From: Salvelinus alpinus | Taxonomy: Eukaryota > Chordata > Actinopteri > Salmoniformes > Salmonidae | Assembly: GCF_045679555.1 (NCBI RefSeq) | Contig: NC_092087.1 | Location: forward strand, 79,601,305 to 79,665,304 | Length of the DNA: 64,000 bases | Direction of reading: 5' to 3' | Part shown: positions 44,440 through 57,124 of the stretch, piece by piece | Position numbering within the stretch: the stretch's first letter is position 1 | Layout: each line of letters begins with the position of its first letter | Notes under the pieces: model-generated | Told to the model about the DNA's origin: nothing | Database searches by the model: none | Seen by the model: the letters and a program-made list of their open reading frames with translations, nothing else | Program-made: the position numbers and the translations under genes

Positions 44440-47400
44440 GCGTGTAGAGAATATTTCAGTTAATTGACATATTCCCAACCAATTGTGTTTTTTGTTCGTT
44501 TCTTGAGTTGTTTGGAACTTATTTTTTTTACTTATTTTGTACATAATGTTGCCGCTACCATCTCTCATGACCAAAAATAACTTCTGGACATCAGAACTGC
44601 GATTACTCACCACGGACTGGCAGAATCCTTTTTTTTTCTTTAACAAATCCGACAAGCCCGACGTGAATGACATACTGCTTTTCCGGGAACAGGCCCAGAT
44701 CCCCGTGATTTGTGTGAAGAGAAGGTGGAGAAAAAGTGGCCAGAGGCTGGTCTGCCTTCTGAGAATTAGTAGGCGATCGAATAAACCCCCACTTCCTTCC
44801 ATTCTGCTAGCAAACGTGCAGTCTTTGTAAAGTAAAATAGATGACCTACGCGGAAGATTAAACAACCAACGGGACATTCAAAACTGTAATATCTTATGCT
44901 TTACGGAGTCGTGGCTGAACGACGACATTATCAACATACAGCTGGCTATCCGGCAGGATAGAACAGCGGCGTCAGGTAAGACAAGGGGCGGTGGACTATA
45001 TATTTTTGTAAATAACAACTGGTGCACGATATCTAAGGAAGTCTCGAGCTATTGCCCTCCTGAGGTAGAATATCTCACGATAAGCTGTAGACCACACTAT
45101 CTACCTAGAGAGTTTTCATCTGTATTTTTTGTAGCTGTCTACATACCAACACGGACTGAGGCTGGCACTAAGACCGCATTGAATGAACTGTATTCTGCCA
45201 TAAGCAAACAGGAAAACGCTCACCTGGAGATGGCGCACCTAGTAGCCGGGGACTTGAATGCAGGGAAACTTAAATCCATCTTACCAAATTTCTATCAGCA
45301 TGTTAAATGTGCAACCAGAGGGAAAGAAACTCTGGACCACCTTTACTCCACACACAGAGACGCATACAAAACTCTCCCTCACCCGCCATTTGGCAAATCT
45401 GACCATAATTCTATCCTCCTGATTCCTGCTTACAAGCAAAAATTTAAGCAGGACACACCAGTGACATGATCAATAAAAAAGTGGTCAGATGAAGCAGCTG
45501 CTAAGCTACCGGACTGTTTTACTAGCACAGACTGGAATATGTTCCGGAATTCCTCCAATGACATTGAGGAGTACACCACGTCTGTCATTGGCTACATCAA
45601 TAAGTGCATCAATGACGTCATCCCCACAGTGATCGTACGCACATACCCCAACCAGAAGCCATGGACTACAGGCAACATCTGCACTGAGCTAAAGGCTAGA
45701 GTGGCCGCTTTCAAGGAGCGGGACGCTAACCCGGAAGCTTATAATAAATCCCGCTATGCCCTCCGACAAACCATCAAACAGGCAAAGCATCAATACAGGA
45801 CTAAGATCAAATCGTAGTACACCGGCTCTGACGCTCGTCGGATGTGGCAGGGCTTGCAAACCTTTACAGACTATAAAGGGAAACACAGCCGAGAGCTGCC
45901 CAGTGACACGAGTCTACCAGATGAGCTAAACTACTTCTATGCTCGCTTCGAGGCAAATAACACTGAAACACGCATGAGAGCAAAAGCTGTTCAGGAAGAC
46001 TGTGTGATCACGCTCTCTGCAGCCGATGAGTAAGACCTTTAAACAGGTCAACATTCACAAGATCGCAGGGCTTGACGGATTACCAGGACATGTACTGCAA
46101 GCAGGTGCTGACCAACTGGCAAGTGTCTTCACTGACATTTTCAACCTCTCCCTGTCCGTAATACCAACATGTTTAAAGCAGACCACCATAGTCCCTGTGC
46201 TCAAGAACACTAAGGTAACCTGCCTAAATGACTACCGACCCGTAGCACTTACGTCTGTAGCTATGAAGTGCTTTGAAAGGCAGGTCATGGCTCACATCAA
46301 CACCATTATCCCAGAAACCCTAGACCCACTCCAATTTGCATACCGCCCTAACAGATCCACAGATGATGCAATTTTATTGCACTCCACACTGCCCTTTCCC
46401 ACCTGGACAAAAGAACACCCATGTGAGAATGCTATTCTTTGACTACAGCTCAGCGTTCAACACCATAGTGCCCTCTAAACTCATCAATAAGCTAAGGACC
46501 CTGGGACTAAACACTTCCCTCTGCAACTGGATCCTGGACTTCCTGACTGGCTGCCCGCAGGTGGTAAGGGTAGGTAACAACACATCCACCACACTGATCC
46601 TCAACACAGGGGGCCATCAGGGGTGCGTGCCCAGTCCCCTCCTGTACTCCCTGTTCACTCATGACTGCATGGCCAGGCACGACTCCAACACCATCATTAA
46701 GTTTGTCGACGACACAACAGTGGTAGGCCTGACCACCGACAACGGCGAGACAGCCTATAGGGAGGAGGTCAGAGACCATGCCATGTGGTGCAAGGACAAC
46801 AACCATTCCCTCAACGTGATCAAGACAAAGGAGATGATTGTGGACTACAGGAAAGAGAGGACCGAGCATTCCCCTATTCTCATCGACGGGGCTGTACTGG
46901 AGCAGGTTGAGAGCTTCAAGTTCCTTGGTGTCCAAATCACCAACAAACTAACATGGTCCAAGCACACCAAGACAGTCGTGAAGCGGGCACGACAAAACCT
47001 ATTCCCCCTCAGGAGACTGAAAAGATTTGGCATGGGTCCTCATATTCTCAAAATGTTCTACAGCTGCACCATCGAGAGTATCCTGACTGGTTGCATCACT
47101 GCCCGGTATGGCAACTGCTCAGCCTCCAACTGCAAGGCACTACAGAGGGTAGCGTGAACGGCCTAGTACATCACTGGGGCCAAGCTTCCTGCCATCCAGG
47201 GCCTCTATACCAGGCGGTGTCAGTTGTGTCAGGCCTTAAAAATTGTCAAAGACTCCAGCCACCCTAGTCATAGACTGTTTTCTCTGCTACCGCATGGCAA
47301 GCGGTACCGGAGCGCCAACTCTAGGTCCAAGAGGCTTTTAAACAGCGTCTACCCCCAAGGCATAAGATCCAGAACATCTAATCAAACGGCTACCCAGACT

Positions 47401-47711
47401 ATTTGCATCCCCCCCTTTACACCGCTGCTACTTTCTATGGTTATCATCTATGCATAGTCACTTTAATAACTCCACCTACATGTACATATTACCTCAACTA
47501 ACCGGTGCACCTGCACATTGACTCTGTACCCCCCTGTATATAGTCTCGCTATTGTTATTTTACTGCTGCTCTTTAATTACTTGTTACTTTTATTTCTTAT
47601 TCTTATTCATATTTGTTTTTAACTGCATTGTTGTTTAGGGGCTCGTAAGTAAGTGTTTCACTGTAAGGTCTACACCTGTATTCGGTGCAATTGACTAATA
47701 AAATTTGATTT
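44440..47711 (+). mobile_element. CR1/L2-group LINE, nearly full length, broken
   Basis: In order: an N-terminal part of the second ORF; an apurinic-type endonuclease with CFTESWLNDD, VAVYIPTRTEAG, VAGDLNAGKLKS and a terminal FGKSDHNSILLIP; then reverse transcriptase with [51 protein letters not shown] and [20 protein letters not shown]; ending in aaaatttgatttgatt. I see stops after NVQSL (about 44,829), TPVT (about 45,469), TKIKS (about 45,817) and AADE (about 46,033), plus a frame break near 46,440. The catalytic FVDD is kept. The 5' start is approximate. Confidence 0.88.
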
Positions 47712-48003
47712 GATTCCTACCTATAACTACATCTAAAGTATGAACATACTGTATGAGTAAGGTCTGACATTTCCCCACTGGACATTGACCATGTTAACAT
47801 GAGCACAGCAGTCTGGATTGTAGCTCATATCCCACATACGGTCTTATTCGGGATGAGCTCTTTACATGCATTTTGATATCCCGCTCATGAGTATCCCTGT
47901 ATCCATGAATAAACAGAATATTCCTCATTTAAGTGTATGGGTTAAATGGAATAGTAACTGAAATATGGACACTGACGGCAGGACTATGCACGCGAGAGGG
48001 TAG

Positions 48004-48413
48004 CTCCAGGTCATCTATAAATCTATGCTAGGTTAAGCTCCGCCTTATCTCAGCTCAATGGTCACGATAACAACACCCACCCGTAGCACACGCTCCAGCA
48101 GGTATATCTCACTGGTCGTCCCCAAAGCCAACACCTCCTTTGGCCGCCTTTCCTTCCAGTTCTCTGCTGCCAATGACTGGAATGAATTGCAAAAATCGCT
48201 GAAGTTGGAGACCTATATTTCCCTCACTAACTTTAAACATCAGCTATCTGAGCAGCTTACCGATCGCTGCAGCTGTTCACAGCCCATCTGTAAATAGCCC
48301 ATCCAATCTACCTACCGCATCCCCATATTGTTTATATTTACTTTTCTGCACACCAGTATTTCTACTTGCACATCCTCATCTGCGCATCTATCACTCCAGT
48401 GTTAATTTGCTAG
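48004..48413 (+). mobile_element. L2-type LINE 3' fragment
   Basis: Matches 31,020-31,435, with the residues TRSSRYISLVVPKANTSFGR and NDWNELQKSLKLETYISLTN. It joins directly to a Tc1 fragment at about 48,414, so the 3' end of the L2 and part of the Tc1 were deleted together. Confidence 0.85.
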
Positions 48414-48700
48414 AGTGGGGTAACATCTCACAGCAAGAACTGGCAAATCTGGTACAGTCCATGAGGAGATGCACTGCAGTACTTAATGCAGCAGGTGGCC
48501 ACACCAGATTCTGACTGTTACTTTTGATTTTGTCTCCCCCTTTGTTCAGGGACACATAATTCCATTTCTGTTAGTCATGTCTATGGAACTTGTTCAGTTT
48601 GTCTCAGTTGTAGAATCTTATGTTCATACAAATATTTACACGTTAAGTTTGCAGAAAATAAACAGGTGACAGTGAGAGGAAGTTTCTTTTTTGCAGAGTT
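48414..48700 (+). mobile_element. Tc1 3' fragment
   Basis: Corresponds to 32,325-32,612, the right end of the Tc1 element (transposase C-terminus EEWGNISQQELANLVQS-like, ending GGHTRF, then the right flank). The rest of the element is absent from this copy. Confidence 0.82.
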
Positions 48701-49420
48701 TATTAACTTCAGTTGCAGTGAAATGATAAAAATGTATCTTTACATTGTCTTGGGAACAGGAGTGGATATATATTTCTATCAGCGTCTCAGGGAAAATGCG
48801 AATGGACGTGTAATGTGCAAGCAGACAGCATTTCAACCACATAAAATACACACCCAAGACTAACTGAAGTAACAATTCTCAGCTTTCCATTTCCTTAAAA
48901 TCTGTCAGAATTACATTTGGCACAGGACCAATGTTTCCACTGTGTTCTAGCATGCTACCTGGTCCTTAATTTTACCTGTTAAGATTACTAATGCATTCAT
49001 TCTATCAACGTAAGACATTTGTGAGCACTACTTTAGTCTTCTGAGGCAACAAGTTATGACAGAAGAGAAGCTGCATGTATGAAACTATAGTTGACAAATG
49101 GCCTACCTAATGTAAGCAGAAACCTGTCTAAATTAGGGGTGAAAGTAGCCATTAAGCTCAGTTATGGTGGATCAAACTGAGCAGGTAGCCCACTTTAAAT
49201 TGATTTGTTTGAGAGTCAGACAACCATGAGATACGAAACGGAGCCTGTGCATACCACAAAAACAGAATTCAGAGGTTTACATGCCACAGTAGCCCATCTC
49301 CGGGGTACAAGCTTTCTCAGGTTTTTGTAAAACAGGATTTGATGTTTACATGTCAACACAAAATAAATACTTCAGTATCCCGAGTAACGGAATATTGATG
49401 TAAACGTGGTCAGTGGCTTT
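48701..49420. repeat. Duplicated 3' flank of gene 4
   Basis: Paralogous to 32,612-33,300. The ORFs on the two strands (48,636-48,875) are overlapping artefacts of the same sequence. Confidence 0.65.
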
Positions 49421-49630
49421 AACGTAGATCCAATCTTGGGATTTGTCAACCAGCAGCAAAGATACAAATAAATTATATATTTGAAATCCAAAAGATTAGG
49501 AACTGTGAACCACATTCCCTTTTACTACAAATTGCAATGGCAACTAACACTGTTCTCAACCAGCAAGCCAAAGGTAGACATTAAACACAGTATTACAAAA
49601 CACAAGGAGGCACTTTTAAAGGTACAATAT

Positions 49631-49636
49631 TTTATT
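49631..49636 (-). terminator. Gene 4 polyadenylation signal
   Basis: AATAAA on the minus strand, in the same context as gene 3. Confidence 0.7.
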
Positions 49637-49899
49637 GTTTTACAAGTAATGCAGGGTAGCATGAGCAGCAGCAACTCTCTGTCCGACGCAAAAGCATACA
49701 GTGGAAGCTTAAAGTGTCAGCAACAACTCAGAATTGTTATCCAAAGGATGAATCTACCATTGCAATTCTGTTGATAGATGATTAGTACAAAGGATTTCAA
49801 AATCAGAACGCAGTTCAGATGACTGTAAAAAAATGTACATGACATTGCATCCCAGTAGCTGTTCCCTTGTGGTGGGGTTCCTTTAGCAGGTTGTCAGTT

Positions 49900-50767
49900 T
49901 TTAGCAGGTGGGGATATGCTTGGTTCAGAGATGCCAACGTCACTACGGTCCTTGAGAGCATCTCCGCTATCAAAAAGGTATAACCTCCCCAGTGGTGTGG
50001 CAGGTTTGGGAGTAGACAGTTTTGCCATTCTCATACACCGATTTGTAACTATATTGGGATGAGAATTGGCTGTTCAAAGATGCTGCCTTGAACGCTGCTG
50101 GAGCTGACACATTGGGTGCTTTCATTGTCACCGTCAGACCCAAAATCCTGAGAAACATCACTGCTGCTAAAATCCATGTTGCTTGAGGAGTTGAACAGGA
50201 GGGCCAAGGCCTGTGGCTCCTGCCGAGGCAAGGTGGCCTGTGGCTCCTGCCGAGGCAAGGGCGCCTGTGGCTCCTGCCGAGGCAAGGGCGCCTGTGGCTC
50301 CTGCCGAGGCAAGGGCGCCTGTGGCTCCTGCCGAGGCAAGGGCGCCTGTGGCTCCTGCCGAGGCAAGGGCGCCTGTGGCTCCTGCCGAGGCAAGGGCGCC
50401 TGTGGCTCCTGCCGAGGCAAGGGCGCCTGTGGCTCCTGCCGAGGCAAGGGCGCCTGTGGCTCCTGCCGAGGCAAGGGCGCCTGTGGCTCCTGCCGAGGCA
50501 AGGGCGCCTGTGGCTCCTGCCGAGGCAAGGGCGCCTGTGGCTCCTGCCGAGGCAAGGGCGCCTGTGGCTCCTGCCGAGGCTTTTGAACCAGATTCCGCAC
50601 TTGATGAGGCAAAGTGGCCGGTTGCTTCACCTAAGGTATTTGGGCTAGTCGTGGCGCTTGATGAAGCACTGTGGCCAATTGCTTCAGCTACGATATTTGG
50701 GCCAGTCGTGACACTTGCTGAGGCATTATGGGTTGCTGCTTCTGCTGAGGAACGGGAGTCGGATACT
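49900..50767 (-). pseudogene. Gene 4 3' part: detached repeats and C-terminal module
   Basis: From 50,767 down come 57-bp-type units ([18 protein letters not shown], then [10 protein letters not shown]), a 27-bp array, and the module [40 protein letters not shown] in separate frames. A 17-bp inversion at 50191-50207 changes ALNRRANSS to ALALLFNSS in the ancestral frame. Confidence 0.7.
50208..50583 (-). repeat. 27-bp tandem array in gene 4
   Basis: About 14 units, nearly all identical to the gene 3 consensus. One unit at the left end has gtggcc in place of gcgcc. Confidence 0.95.
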
Positions 50768-51870
50768 TCACCCAAGGCATTTGTGCCAATCGTGAATTTT
50801 GATGAAGCATTGTGGCCAGTTGCTTCCCCTAAAGGTATTTGGGCCAGTCGTGACACTTGCTGAGGCATTGTGGGTGGCTGCTTCCGAGGCATTACGGGTG
50901 GCCGCTTGCGTGGCACTGTGTCCAGTTGCTTCCGCTGCCGAGGCATGGTGGCCAGTTGCTTCCGAGGCACTGTGGCCATTTGCTTCACCTAAGGTATTTG
51001 GGCCAGTCCTGACGCTTGTTGAAGCATTGTGGCCAGTTGCTTCACCTAAGGTATTTGGGCCAGTCGTGACGCTTGCTGAGGCATTATGAGTGGCCGCTTC
51101 CGAGGCATTACGGGTGGCCGCTTGCGTGGCACTGTGTCTAGTTGCTTCCGCTGCCGAGGCACCGTGGCCAGCTGCTTCACCTAAGGTATTTGGGCCAGTC
51201 GTAGCGCTTGATGAAGCATTGTGGCCAGTTGCTTCAGCTAAGGTATTTGGGCCAGTCGTGACACTTGAAGCATTGTGGCCAGTTGCTTCACCTAAGGTAT
51301 TTGGGCCAGTCGTGACACTAGCTGAGGCATTGTGGGTGGCTGCTTCCGAGGCATTACGGGTGGCCGCTTGCGTGGCACTGTGTCCAGTTGCTTCCGCTGC
51401 CGAGGCATGGTGGCCAATTGCTTCCGAGGCACTGTGGCCATTTGCTTCACCTAAGGTATTTGAGCCAGTCGTGAGGCTTGTTGTAGCATTGTAGCCAGTT
51501 GCTTCACCTAAGGTATTTGGGCCAGTCGTGACGCTTGCTGAGGCATTATGGGTTGCCGCTTGCGCGGCACTGTGTCCAGTTGCTTCCGCTGCCGAGGCAC
51601 TGTGGCCAGCTGCTTCACCTAAGGTATTTGGGCCAGTCGTGGCGCTTGATGAAGCATTGTGGCACGTTGCTTCAGCTAAGGTATTTGGGCCAGTTGTGAT
51701 GCTTGCTGAGGCATTGTGGGTGACTGCTTCTGCTGCTGAGGCACGGGATCCGGTTGCTCCACCTAAGGTATTTGCGCCAGTCGTGACGCTTGCTGAGGCA
51801 TTACGGGTGGCTGCTTCACCTGCCGAGGCACGGGAGCCGGTAGCTTCCGCTGCATTGTGGCCAGTTCTTT
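50600..51870 (-). repeat. 57-bp diverged tandem repeat in gene 4
   Basis: The same unit as in gene 3, with a different order and number of sub-units. Blocks such as '[20 protein letters not shown]' recur within the array. Confidence 0.85.
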
Positions 51871-52190
51871 TTAATTGATTTTGGGGAATATATCTATAAT
51901 TACCTACAAAAGAAAAGAAAAAGTTTCAAATCGTAAAATGCCAGCATTTGAAGTTCTGCCATTTATACAGTGTTACTTTTACTGAATTAAATGTGCAGAA
52001 CAAAACATACCTTTAGGTGGAGGATAACAGGTTATCCCTCCAATTAGCAGGCAACAAATCCAAGAAATTCTAAATAAAAATAAAAACATCCTAGTCAGTT
52101 AAATACACCTACCTGTAAAACATGGAAGACAAGGGAAACAAACTAGAGCCATACAACTTACCTCAAAGACATTTCAAAACTCACTGCCAT
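50768..52190 (-). CDS. Repeat-protein gene 4: A/S/T/G-rich frame, shortened
   Basis: Exons 52162-52190, 52011-52069 and 50768-51903 join in frame into about 407 residues. The signal peptide is as in gene 3 ([20 protein letters not shown]). The repeats follow the same switched frame, with [16 protein letters not shown]-type units and many N-A-S sequons. One extra A near 50,830 (ccctaaaggt against cctaaggt elsewhere) ends the frame at TGA 50768-50770. Beyond that, the DNA down to 50,167 is open in the gene 3 frame again (SAGATGALA units ending LLKQHGF). The C-terminal module is out of frame and carries the same two old indels as gene 3. It is either a shorter protein or a pseudogene one step further along than gene 3. 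Confidence 0.52.
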
Positions 52191-52334
52191 TATTCTCATC
52201 AAAACCTCAGTATTCAGAACTAATAGTAGCCAGAAGCCTTACCAGGAGATCCCTGATATTGTATCTGATTGTCTTTTTTGCTGCGCCTTACAAAGGAATC
52301 CTAGACCCTTCTAATCTGGCTGGTTAATTAGGTA

Positions 52335-52340
52335 CACCTG
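52335..52340 (-). promoter_or_regulatory. E-box upstream of gene 4
   Basis: CAGGTG on the minus strand, 145-150 bases upstream of the ATG, at the aligned position of the gene 1 and gene 3 E-boxes. Confidence 0.35.
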
Positions 52341-52574
52341 CAAGCCACTGAACATAATTTCCATTGGTCCAATTTCCCAATTGAGATTAGGTTCGCTTGA
52401 TTTCATTCAGCTGGTGTGCTGGAGGGTTTGCGCATCATGGACAAATCCAATGGTTTTAAAGAGTGAACTCTACCTACCCATTGCACTGGGTGAGCTTAAT
52501 CAAGTGCACCTTTATTTCATGCTAATTAAGATCCTGCCAGGGGCTTTTGCAGGTGCAACCTCAGTGGTCCGGTA

Positions 52575-54505
52575 GAAGTGTGTTGTGCAAAGATATATTT
52601 TAGATTTTTCAAAGTAGCCTCACTTTGCCTTGATTACAGATTTGCACACTCTTGGCATTCTCTCAACCAGCTTCATCTGGAATGATTTTCCAACAGTCTT
52701 GAAGGAGTTCCCACATTTGCTGAGCACTTGTTGGCTGCTTTTCCTTCACTCTATGGTCCAACTCATGCCAAACCATCTCAATTGGGTTGAGGTCGGGTGA
52801 TTATGGAGGCCAGGTCATCTGATGCAGCACTCCATCACTCTCCTTCTTGGTCAAATAGACCTTACACAGTCTGGAGGTGTGTTGGGTCATTGTCCTATTG
52901 AAAAACAAACGATAGTCCCACTAAGCGCAAACCAGATGGGATGGCGTATAGCTACAGAATGTTGTGGTAGCCAGTGTACCTTGAATTCTAAATATATCAC
53001 AGACCGTGTCACCAGCAAAGCACCCCCACACCATTACACCTCATCCTCCATGATTCATGGTGGAAACCAGACATGCGGAGATCATCCGTTCACCTACGGG
53101 GGTTGGTCTTGTTTTGGTTACTACATGATTCCATATGTGACTCACCACCTGGATTCGGTCTTATGTAGTAAAATGTGAAATGGTGTTTTTTTACATCTGC
53201 TAAAAGTAGAGACTCAGAGCTACAAAATGGTATATCATACACAGCATTTGAGGAACAATGGGAAAGTACTTCTGCTTTGAAAGTTGATCAACATTTAATC
53301 TCACTTTTGAGAAAATCCCCTTTGAATGTTTTGGTATCTAGTTTAGAGCTCTTCTTTGTCTACACCCATTCAGCATCGTTCACACCCTCTTAATAAGCTT
53401 TAGCCCCACCCATCTTGTTTCGCTTTCAGAGCACACACTTGACGCTCTGGCCGATGATTTGTTTACCTCTGGGTAACATGAAAACAGCCTAACCAGTTCT
53501 GCTGAAAACAATTTCATGACGCTTTCTTGCAGACGTTTACTGACACCGGCCATATTCAACGGGTGTTGTACACACGTCACGTAGCGTTAGCTAACGAGCC
53601 AGCCAGCTAACGTTAGCTAGTTAAACAACAATGAACAAAGTGGCAACAATGCCACAGTGCTGGGAGCTAACCAACCAGGTCCAATGTTAGCTAGCTAACA
53701 TTAGGCTCTAACTAGACAAGCAAACGGCTCTGGGAAACAAATAATAACGTCAGCTAGGGAACCAGCCAGCTAACAGTACACTTTAGCTTGAAATGAAACC
53801 ACTTTGTCAAAATTAGAAATGTGTCATATCTGAAAATGTAGTTAGCTAATGCTAGACTATAAACATGCATCATGGACGCGTCTCCCTGTCAGGAATGCCA
53901 TACCACGGTTGCACGGTTTGAAGATGTAATCCGGAGACAGGTGTTTTCTCCATCTCTTTAGCTATCATACTCCAATTCCACTGAAAACGGAGAGCAACAC
54001 TTATGCAGCTCCACTATACAAAACTTTTTTTTTTAAAGCGGCGTTCGACAGGATTACCAAAACAGACTGACGAGCACAAATAGACAGACAACTTCAATAT
54101 GGCAGACCAATCCGAACTCCTCTCTCTGCATGTCCAGCCCACTCATTATCTCAGACAATCATGGCTAGTGAGAAGTTTGCTTACTTTTACTGTGGCTTAA
54201 CCAGCAAGGCTCATAATTTAACAATTGTATTTGTATTTACAGATGGCATACATGTTTGTTATTAAGGCACATGAATGTTCGCAAGTTCGAGAAGGAATTT
54301 CTGCCAAGAAACGCATTTTGATTTTTACGTTCAAACGGCTCTCCTGTGAAGTCGTGACTTGCGACATACGCCTAGTTTCCTGAATCGGGTCACATATGTG
54401 TTATTTCATAGTTTTGATGTCTTCACTATTATTCTACAATGTAGAAAATAGTAAAAATAAAGAAAACCCTTGAATGAGTAGGTGTGTCCAAATTTGAGTG
54501 CTACT
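52575..54505 (+). mobile_element. Tc1 fragment with hAT-like insertion (paralogous copy)
   Basis: Same structure as 36,190-38,130, including the CATATGTG duplication around the inserted element. The small ORFs here (52,822; 53,175; 53,380; 54,406) match those of the first copy and are not supported as genes. Confidence 0.82.
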
Positions 54506-54828
54506 GCATGGTAGACAAGAGATTGTCTGACAACACAGAATTTACATATTTTACATAAAAGCAGACCATTGAATGCATATACAATTTCGTCACGTGTCAT
54601 GAGTCTTTAGCCAAACAGGCAGTCGACTACAGCAGGCAAATGTGTTCATTTGTGTCAATGTTTGTGAATGAGTTCCATGTGACACATTATGCTAGCTAAG
54701 CTTCCCTGCTAGTTCCTTGCCGGCTTCATCATTGGAACTGGATGGATCCATTTAAGGTCTGAGTTCTCATACTATGTAGTTAGATGATTTCACCAAACAA
54801 ATCTTGGTTTAGAAAAATGTACTTGTTC

Positions 54829-55860
54829 TTATTTTTTTTATTTTACCTTTATTTAACCAGTTAGGTCAGTTGAGAACAAGTTCTCATTTACAACTGCGAC
54901 CTGGCCAAGATAAAGCAAAGCAGTGCGACAAAAACAACCACACAGATACACATGGGATAAACAAACGTACATTCAACACAATAGAAAATCTGTATACAGT
55001 GTGTGCAAATTAAGTAAGGAGGTACGGCAATAAATAGGCCAATAGTGGCAAAGTAGTTAAAATTTAGCAATTTACACTGGAGTGATATATGTCCAGATGA
55101 GGATGTGCAAGTTGAAATACTGGTGTGCAAAAGAGCAGAAAAACAAAAACAAATATGGGGATGAGGTAGGTAGTTGGTTGGATGGGCTATTTACAGATGG
55201 GCTGTGTACAGCTGCAGCGATCGGTAAGCTGCTCTGACAGCTGACGCTTAAAGTTAGTGAGAGAGACATAAGTCTCCAACTTCAGTGATTTTTGCAATTC
55301 GTTCCAGTCATTGGTAGCAGAGAACTGGAAGGAAAGGTGGCCAAAGCAGGTGTTGGCTTTGGGGATGACCAGTGAAATATACCTGCTGGAGCGCGTGCTA
55401 GTGGTAGGTGTTGCTATGGTGACCAGTGAGTTGAGATAAGGCGGAGCTATACCTAGCAAAGACTTATAGATGACCTGGAGCCAGTGGGTTTGGCGACGAA
55501 TATGTAGCGAGGACCAGCCAACGAGAGCATACAGGTCTCAGTGGTGGGTAGTATATGGGGCTTTGGTGACAAAACGGATGGCACTGTGATAGACTGCATC
55601 CAATTTGCTGAGTAGAGTGTTGGAGGCTATTTTGTAAATGACATCACCGAAGTCAAGGATCGGTAGGATAGTCAGTTTTACGAGGGTATGCTTGGCAGCA
55701 TGAGTGAAGGAGGCTTTGTTGACATTCTGTTGTCTGTTTGGGAATATCTTTGTGTATTGATAGGTTAAACCGTTCCAGGCATTGTAAAAATCAAGTACAC
55801 TGAATCCATTTTTTAAGACCCTGTGGTACGATAAATGGACTTGCAGGAGGAATGAGCTAT
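54829..55860 (-). mobile_element. L2-type LINE 3' part, antisense
   Basis: The minus strand shows the C-terminal reverse transcriptase region (KASFTHAAKHTLVKLTILPI, LDAVYHSAIRFVTKAPY, TRSSRYISLVIPKANTCFGH) and the 3' UTR ending 'aactggtt aaataaaggtaa'. It is 5' truncated and its frame is interrupted near 55,530. It lies between the two copies of the 13-kb duplication. Confidence 0.85.
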
Positions 55861-56822
55861 AGGTTAAAAATCTATTGACGCTCATGTGAATCAATAAAGG
55901 AAACAACAAAAAAATTATAAATTTAAGCTATAAATTCTATCCATCTTCTTACAAAAGCATTTGTGACGTCTGAACGGTTTGGCCTACAAACTATTATGAC
56001 CAATATGGAAAGGGGAGACTCACGAACATGGTTCCGTTTTGCTCTACGACCCCAACAAGTTTCACAGACTCATCTGAAGGTAACCCATACAAACTAATGG
56101 AAGTATGGAGGTAGTTGTACCAACATACATAAAGGGTTAAATATGTGCCATCACCTAGATATTGGACATACGTCAAAACTTTGCCATTTATAAAAAGGTG
56201 TTATTCAATGTGTTTCTGTGGGCTATAGTAGCAAAGGCAAAATTCTATATTGCGATTAAATGTTGATACCTAAAGTGTCCCAAAAATTCATACAGCTAAT
56301 TGATCATGGTTTGAACGTTTAAAAGATGTTAGCTTAGTACTCTCCCTAAGGCTCAGACTGACATTGAAGAATAAGTCTGGATTGTCAACACAGTGTACAT
56401 ATGTCAAGTAGTCCAAAAGTTTTGGGTGACATCTTATGCTAGCTAAACTTCCATGATAGTGCCTACCAGCTTCCTCTTTGGAACTTAATGGACCCATTTA
56501 AGGGCTGAATTCTCATACTACGCAGTTAGATTAATAATTGGTTAAGAAAAATGTACAAGGCTGAAGACAGTCTATACAGAATATATTTGTTAATTGATAG
56601 GTTAAACCGTTCCAGGCCTCGTAAAAATCAAATACACTGGATCCATTCTATAGGAGCCTGAGGTACAATAAATGGATGAGGAGGAATGGGCTACAGGTGA
56701 AGAGTATTGAGGCACGTCAATGTAAAAGGCCCCATCAAAATCCTGTTGCAGCCCATTCAAAACGTTCTAGCTTCGTCTCAATCCACTGCATCCACCTGTC
56801 GCCTGCATCCACCTGTACACCT
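55861..56822. other. Mixed short repeats between the duplication copies
   Basis: The stretch at 56,130-56,400 matches 16,200-16,480 (downstream of gene 1), and 56,430-56,560 resembles 54,680-54,820. The edge of the 13-kb duplication is at about 56,822. No gene is seen. Confidence 0.5.
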
Positions 56823-56936
56823 GGGCCAGAGCTCCTGACCTAGCTGGTCCTTGAGCATTTCATAGTCACCACTCCCCCTGTTGATGAAGAGCAGGATGTG
56901 CCCCTTCACCTCTGACTGGTACAGACCCACTGCTGT
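56823..56936 (-). pseudogene. erp27: erp27 exon relic, second copy
   Basis: The copy of 43,658-43,771, with two base changes (agctgg and gcattt). The exon's 3' end is lost at the duplication edge. Confidence 0.85.
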
Positions 56937-57124
56937 CTGTGTGAGAGAGAAAGAGAAAAATAAAAAGAGAGAGAGCGAGTGACGAAGAGAAAGACAGAGG
57001 TGTGGGAAATTGATATCAAAATAGGCATGTGACAGTACATTAACTGTCTGTAGGTATAGTCTGGTTATATGACTGAACATGAAAGGCTAATAATACAAAG
57101 ATGTGATGCCAAGGTGTAGTTTTA

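Larger units (their letters stand above)
43658..50835. repeat. Left copy of a 13,165-bp-offset segmental duplication
   Basis: Every base checked from about 43,658 to the 27-bp array of gene 4 recurs at +13,165 in the right copy (56,823 to the window end). I noticed only about a dozen single-base differences, a 17-bp inversion and a change in array length. This implies a very recent tandem duplication or an unresolved haplotype in the assembly. Confidence 0.95.

Noticed and set aside
48636-48875. Overlapping small ORFs on both strands
   Set aside because: Non-coding flank duplicated with the gene units; the gene 3 copy of the same region does not keep them.
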